A DNA stretch of 64,000 bases, taken from the NCBI RefSeq assembly GCF_022834715.1, contig NZ_BQKC01000001.1:1834501-1898500 (forward strand), read 5' to 3'. The position numbers and the translations under genes were made by a program. The stretch is from Granulimonas faecalis. Its GTDB lineage: Bacteria; Actinomycetota; Coriobacteriia; Coriobacteriales; Atopobiaceae. Below, piece after piece: positions 60,721-64,000 of the stretch (positions are counted from its first letter, which is position 1; each line of letters starts with the position of its first letter). The notes below the pieces were generated by a model. The model did no database searches and was not told the origin of the DNA. It worked only from the letters and a program-made list of their open reading frames with translations.

Positions 60721-61236
60721 CTATGCCTTGGCGCGGGCCACCCTGAGGGTGACCCACGTGGCCACCGTGCCCACGATGAAGAGGTTGGGGCAGAAAGCGA
60801 AGGCCCAGATGGCGGGCAGCGTGGGGACCCAAGCGCCGAGGACGTCGTCGGCGCCGCCCACGACCACGCCGTACAGGCTCATGACCGTGGCCGTCACCAG
60901 GATGTTCGTGAGGGCCATGGCCGCGGAGCGGGAGCGGTCGCCGGAGAGGCGGCTCACGAGTTTAGAGGCCACGAGCGCCACGATGGGGTCGCCCACGACC
61001 AGGCACACCGCCATGGCGGCGACCCAGCCGACGCCGTAGGCGGGCGCCGCCCGGGCAAAGGCGTCGGCGGGGAGCGCGCCGTGGACCACGTGGCCTCAGG
61101 GGGCCATGAGCAGGAGCATGCCCGTGAGCATGCAGGTCTTGAAGACCCAGGTCTCGTAACGGCCCTCGGCGCGACCCACGCGCTTGATCACGCAGTCGCC
61201 GTAGATCGCCCTGACGACGGGAGCGGTGTTGCCCAT
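60721..61236 (-). pseudogene. small four-helix membrane protein gene with in-frame TGA codon 47 (DUF2798-like)
   Basis: The frame opens at ATG 61236 (MGNTAPVVRAIYGDCVIKRV), reads a first hydrophobic helix TCMLTGMLLLMAP, hits TGA at 61098-61096, and continues in the same frame GHVVHGALPADAF...WVAAMAVCLVVGDPIVALV through further helices to the stop at 60721. The total would be 171 residues. A duplicated two-helix pattern resembles DUF2798 (tentative). A single nonsense change from TGG or CGA is the simplest reading. Translation could restart at GTG 61089. No selenocysteine signals are apparent. Upstream lies the thioesterase operon. Confidence 0.75.
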
Positions 61237-61448
61237 ATGGAGTTGTCCTTCTGGTGAGAGGCGGAGGTGCCCGAGTGCCCGAGCGCCCGAGACGCCCCGC
61301 GGGCCCGCCGCAAAGGTGGCGGATGGCCTGACGGCGGCCGCGCAACCAGCCTAGTGCAAAGCGGGGGTGTCGCGTAAGCGCCGGCGTCGACCGGAGGGCG
61401 CCACGGCCGGAGGGTGGCCATGCTCAACGGCAGAACGACGACCCTGGC

Positions 61449-61946
61449 CTAACCCAGCCTCTCCACCTTGACGCCGTTGCGACCCACCTCGATGTCCAGG
61501 GCCGCCAGGACGTCCAGGGCCTTCTCGGCATCCTGCCGCGCGTGGGTCACGCGCTCCTTCTTGAGGCCGCGCCCCGCCTCCACCGCCGCCACAGCCGCCG
61601 CGTGGTCGCCCTTGTGGGCGGCGTTGACGGCATGCCAGTCCACGCCGGCGAACCAGCCGGCAACGGTGAGGTCCAGCGGCACCCTGCCCTCCAGCATGAG
61701 CATGGCGATCACCGGGTAGCCAGCGTAGCCCTGCCAGTACGTGGCGTTGTCGTTGCTGCGGTAGACCTCGCGGCCGTCGGCGCCCGTCTCGCGGCGCACC
61801 GTGTAGCGCCTGGCGCCGTCGCTCGACACCACGGTGCAGGTGGCGCCGTCGTCGCCCAGGCGCGCATGGCCGTCCTCGACGGCCGTCCAGGCCTCGTAGA
61901 CCTTCTCTGCGGGAGGCAGCTTCTCCACAGGGACCATCCCTTCCAT
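61449..61946 (-). CDS. protein of unknown function in thioesterase/MIF operon
   Basis: 165 residues, soluble, no recognised family. It has a beta-rich N-terminal half (TCTVVSSDGARRYTVRRETG, then YWQGYAGYPVIAMLMLEGRV) and a helical C-terminal half (HAAAVAAVEAGRGLKKERVT). ATG 61946 lies three bases after the stop of the MIF-like gene, so translation is likely coupled; the in-frame ATG three codons on is an alternative. Last gene of a three-gene minus-strand run. Confidence 0.7.
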   Translation of the reverse strand: MEGMVPVEKLPPAEKVYEAWTAVEDGHARLGDDGATCTVVSSDGARRYTVRRETGADGREVYRSNDNATYWQGYAGYPVIAMLMLEGRVPLDLTVAGWFAGVDWHAVNAAHKGDHAAAVAAVEAGRGLKKERVTHARQDAEKALDVLAALDIEVGRNGVKVERLG

Positions 61947-61949
61947 CTG

Positions 61950-62300
61950 TCAGAAGTTGGAACCGTTCCAGCCGAAGTCGGGAGTGGAGCCGTACCGCAC
62001 GTAGACGCGCGCCGGGTCGATGCCCAGGACGTCGCGGAGCTCGTCGCAGATGGGCCCGGTCATGGACCCCCAGACCGCCGGGTCCACGGCGGCGCGGGAA
62101 AAGACGTCCACGGTCACGTAGGCAGCGGGCTCGTCGGCGGAACCGCCCATGTAGATGGGCAGGTCGTCGTCGAAGACGCACATGAGCCAGGACTCGCTCT
62201 TGCCCGGGACCTTGGCGATGAGGGCGCCGTAGAACGACTTCAGGGTGTCGCGCTGGCTCTCGGAGACGGGCTCGGAGGTGTAGGTGCGGATGACGGGCAT
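61950..62300 (-). CDS. tautomerase of the macrophage migration inhibitory factor (MIF) family
   Basis: A 116-residue tautomerase superfamily protein. The residue after the initiator methionine is proline (MPVIRTYTSEPV), the catalytic Pro1 exposed on Met removal. The MIF-like pattern continues: LIAKVPGKSESWLMC (about 34-48), VTVDVFSRAAVDPAVWGSM and VYVRYGSTPDFGWNGSNF, which gives the N-G-S-x-F ending typical of MIF. The family works as a trimer; bacterial members may act as phenylpyruvate tautomerases or bind host receptors. ATG 62300 follows AGGAGAG. Spaced 11 bases from the thioesterase gene and three from the next. Confidence 0.88.
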   Translation of the reverse strand: MPVIRTYTSEPVSESQRDTLKSFYGALIAKVPGKSESWLMCVFDDDLPIYMGGSADEPAAYVTVDVFSRAAVDPAVWGSMTGPICDELRDVLGIDPARVYVRYGSTPDFGWNGSNF

Positions 62301-62311
62301 GGCCTCTCCTC

Positions 62312-63166
62312 TCACTGGCTGACGAGGGGGTTGTACCCGCCGACGGACCCTGCCGGCGCGCCCATGGCCACGAGGGCCGCCGCCACCACCTGACCGTCAC
62401 GGCACACGAGCACGGAGGACGAGGACGGCGGCTCCGGCCGGGGCGCGGGGCCAACGGAGGGCGGGAGCCCGGCGTCGGCCAGCGCAGGCAGGCGGGAGGC
62501 GTCCACGCCGTCGGCGCGCAGGACGTCCAGGCGATCGCCCTCGAAGCACTGGCGCAGGAAGTGGACCTCCATGTCGCGGACCTCGAGACGGTCGTAGACG
62601 GCCGACGGGAACGCGTCCACCACGAGGCCCGGGTAGCGCAGGTTGGTCATGTGCCGGAACGAGTCGAGGTCGGTGAAGCCCACGGTGTGGGTGCGCACGC
62701 GATCGAGGGGTGCGGGGTCGGCCGGGAGGTCGCGCCACGGCCCCACCGGCGCCGTGCCGAGGTCGCGCTCCAGGGCCGACGGCGCAAGGCCCACGGCCTC
62801 CGGCGTGGCCACCGCGCGGGCGCGCACGTCGTAGAAGCAACTCTCCACGCGGCCCGCCGCCACGAGGGCGCCGTCCTGCTCGACGAGGACCTCGTTGTTG
62901 AGGAAGCGCGCACCCGGCGCCGCGTAGATCCAGGTGGTGAGGGTGACCGGCACGCGCACGGCGGCCTTGCGGGCCACGGCCAGCCGGTAGCGGGCGAACA
63001 TCCAGCCGATGCCGCGGGTGCGCACGAGGTCGTCGTGGTCGAGGCCCAAGGCGGCGGCGTGGCCGAGCACCGACTCCTGGAGCATGGCGAGGAGCCCGAG
63101 CGTGCCGACCCGACCGCTCTCGTCGGCGTCGCGGTACAGGGGCGTGTAGGCGGTCCGGAAGGCCAC
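62312..63166 (-). CDS. acyl-ACP thioesterase family protein
   Basis: A 284-residue double hotdog protein releasing fatty acids from acyl-carrier protein. VAFRTAYTPLYRDADESGRV opens the first hotdog. GIGWMFARYRLAVAR (about 62-76), RFLNNEVLVEQDGALVAAGRV (about 95-115) and VGFTDLDSFRHMTNLRYPGLV (about 170-190; the N-x-H/N-x-R catalytic loop) follow the FatA-type pattern. GTG 63166 is seven bases from AAGGAGAG. It is the first gene of the run with MIF and the unknown protein. Upstream lies family A site 9. Confidence 0.85.
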   Translation of the reverse strand: MAFRTAYTPLYRDADESGRVGTLGLLAMLQESVLGHAAALGLDHDDLVRTRGIGWMFARYRLAVARKAAVRVPVTLTTWIYAAPGARFLNNEVLVEQDGALVAAGRVESCFYDVRARAVATPEAVGLAPSALERDLGTAPVGPWRDLPADPAPLDRVRTHTVGFTDLDSFRHMTNLRYPGLVVDAFPSAVYDRLEVRDMEVHFLRQCFEGDRLDVLRADGVDASRLPALADAGLPPSVGPAPRPEPPSSSSVLVCRDGQVVAAALVAMGAPAGSVGGYNPLVSQ

Positions 63167-63250
63167 GGGTCTCTCCTTGGGGCGGGGCGGGCGCGGGCGC
63201 GACACCCGGTCACGGGGCTGGTGCATGGGGTTTATTCCCCGACGCCACCC

Positions 63251-63310
63251 GGGCACTTCTGTCCCAATGGTCGGGCACTTTTGTCCCAACACCCGGGCAC
63301 TTCTGTCCCA
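63251..63310. repeat. family A repeat cluster, site 9 (three units)
   Basis: Units at 63251, 63273 and 63295, exactly 22 bases apart, with spacers AATGGTC and AACACCC; two are variant GGGCACTTCTGTCCC. Same order of spacers as at site 1. The gap 63167-63496 (330 bases) contains this cluster, a terminator and a family H copy and no gene. Confidence 0.85.
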
Positions 63311-63370
63311 GCCTCACGCGGTTTCATGCACGGCCGCCCACATCGACGGCCCCATGGACGCAAAAGGCAG

Positions 63371-63408
63371 TTCGCCAAGGCCCCCTTGGACCGAGGGGCC
63401 TTGGCGAA
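63371..63408 (-). terminator. terminator of 4-alpha-glucanotransferase gene
   Basis: TTCGCCAAGGCCCC (63371-63384) and GGGGCCTTGGCGAA (63395-63408) form a perfect 14-bp stem; the minus-strand read continues CTGCCTTTTG. It lies 88 bases beyond the glucanotransferase stop. Confidence 0.75.
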
Positions 63409-63460
63409 CACGGGCAACCCATGCAGGGCGCCCATTGCAATCAAGAAAGAAACATACGAA

Positions 63461-63489
63461 GTGACAGATGGGCCAGGCACCTCTGTCAC
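63461..63489. repeat. family H hairpin, copy 2
   Basis: GTGACAGA (63461-63468) and TCTGTCAC (63482-63489) around TGGGCCAGGCACC; differs from the copy at 55068-55096 by one base. Ends seven bases before the 4-alpha-glucanotransferase stop. Confidence 0.75.
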
Positions 63490-63496
63490 GTCCTGC

Positions 63497-64000
63497 CTAG
63501 CGCGGGGACCTGCCGCTCTCCTCCGTCAACAGCCGCAGCAGCGGCTCGGCCGATGCCAGGCCCTCGGCGTCGGCCTGCCACCGCCAGTTGCCCTCGGCCT
63601 GGCCCGGAACGTTCATGCGGGCCTCGGTGCCCAGGCCCATGACGTCCTGCAGCGGCATCATGACCACGCGCGTGTCGCTCCGGAGCGCATCGGCCATGAT
63701 CCTCTCGGCGACGGTGAGCGCCTCGTTGTCGTCGGCGATCCCGTAGGCGGAGCGCACGAAGCCCAGCAGGGTGTCGGTGTCGTGGGTGCTCGTGTAGGCC
63801 ACCTTGCCCGGGGTCGGGGCGTAGCCGCCCCTGAGGTCGGCATCGGCGAACTCCAGCACGTCCATGCCGGGGAAGCCGCATTGGGCCACGAGGCCGCGGA
63901 TGGCCGGCGTGATGGTGCCCAGGTCCTCGGCGATCACGGGCAGCGGGCCAAAGACCTCGGCCGCCCGCTCGAAGAGCGCCTTGCCCGGGCCCGGCAGCCA
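63497..64000 (-). CDS. malQ: 4-alpha-glucanotransferase (amylomaltase, GH77), 5' end off window
   Basis: The C-terminal 167 codons of an amylomaltase, which transfers glucan chains between maltooligosaccharides. The sequence IAEDLGTITPAIRGLV holds the GH77 acid/base-region motif. GFPGMDVLEF, VAYTSTHDTDTLLGFV (conserved aspartate in HDTDT) and MMPLQDVMGLGTEARMNVPGQAEGNW (in pieces) are the remaining signature blocks. The ending NWRWQADAEGL is typical. The frame is open to the right edge of the window, with roughly 330 residues beyond. It may share a maltodextrin pathway with the GH13 gene at 57202. Confidence 0.93.
   Translation of the reverse strand, partial: WLPGPGKALFERAAEVFGPLPVIAEDLGTITPAIRGLVAQCGFPGMDVLEFADADLRGGYAPTPGKVAYTSTHDTDTLLGFVRSAYGIADDNEALTVAERIMADALRSDTRVVMMPLQDVMGLGTEARMNVPGQAEGNWRWQADAEGLASAEPLLRLLTEESGRSPR

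Noticed and set aside
61096-61098. Selenocysteine codon
   Set aside because: The flanks (MLLLMAP / GHVVHG) match no known selenoprotein motif, the position is inside a predicted membrane region, and no bacterial SECIS-like hairpin was seen immediately downstream.
63251-63310. CRISPR array
   Set aside because: Units of 15 bases with 7-base gaps are too short and the gaps are conserved, not unique spacers; no cas genes are present.

Overview
This is a GC-rich stretch (roughly two thirds G+C) from an anaerobic, probably gut or rumen, actinomycete. Pyruvate:ferredoxin oxidoreductase, a pyrophosphate-type phosphofructokinase, C_GCAxxG_C_C and 2-hydroxyacyl-CoA dehydratase proteins, an LPXTG adhesin, GH13/GH28/GH77 enzymes and an oxalate-degrading module together suggest class Coriobacteriia, for example an Olsenella-like Atopobiaceae. 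This is inferred from gene content only; there is no rRNA or tRNA in the window.

Layout. 1-9.1 kb: pyruvate:ferredoxin oxidoreductase (runs off the left edge), a ClC-like channel, then an oxalate module of AEC permease and oxalyl-CoA decarboxylase facing formyl-CoA transferase across an AT-rich promoter island. 9.2-13.1 kb: an ATPase-FtsX fusion exporter with 13-residue repeats, next to an ArsR regulator. 13.7-22.8 kb: lipoprotein, DUF2974 hydrolase, PF06541 membrane protein, MarR/FMN reductase pair, lone dehydratase subunit, small proteins and an iron alcohol dehydrogenase. 23.0-28.2 kb: a broken MFS gene, LysR, its intact MFS paralogue, DUF2087, and a lower-GC 39-residue peptide/MFS cassette. 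28.6-31.5 kb: a CDF-PTH2-YaaA operon. 31.7-40.1 kb: a 1586-residue LPXTG surface protein, a frameshifted GH28 and a DeoR/Gfo-Idh operon. 40.4-45 kb: C_GCAxxG protein, EttA, a possible toxin-antitoxin pair, a deoxyinosine glycosylase and an SGNH hydrolase. 45.1-47.2 kb: a low-GC island flanked by imperfect direct repeats and carrying an amidase with an in-frame amber codon. 47.3-54.6 kb: DUF3810 metalloprotease, RpiR, YxeA, PFK/SpeE-like pair and a large lipase. 55.2-56.6 kb: an orphan JetD-type (Wadjet nuclease) protein with a ribbon-helix-helix-like tail. 56.6-64 kb: scars of an aldo/keto reductase and a LysR gene, a GH13 enzyme, an FtsX permease, a stop-interrupted membrane gene, a thioesterase/MIF operon, and 4-alpha-glucanotransferase (runs off the right edge).

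Two themes stand out. First, intergenic gaps carry many families of short hairpin repeats. The most regular is a 15-bp GGACACTTTTGTCCC-type unit with a strict 22-bp period, found at nine sites. Second, gene decay is frequent: two frameshifted genes, two genes with single in-frame stops, and one double-truncation scar. The best candidates for undescribed biology are the solo JetD-RHH protein, the peptide/hairpin/MFS cassette, the 22-bp-period repeat system and the flanked low-GC island. The oxalate genes plausibly work as one pathway: oxalate import, activation to oxalyl-CoA by Frc, and decarboxylation by Oxc.
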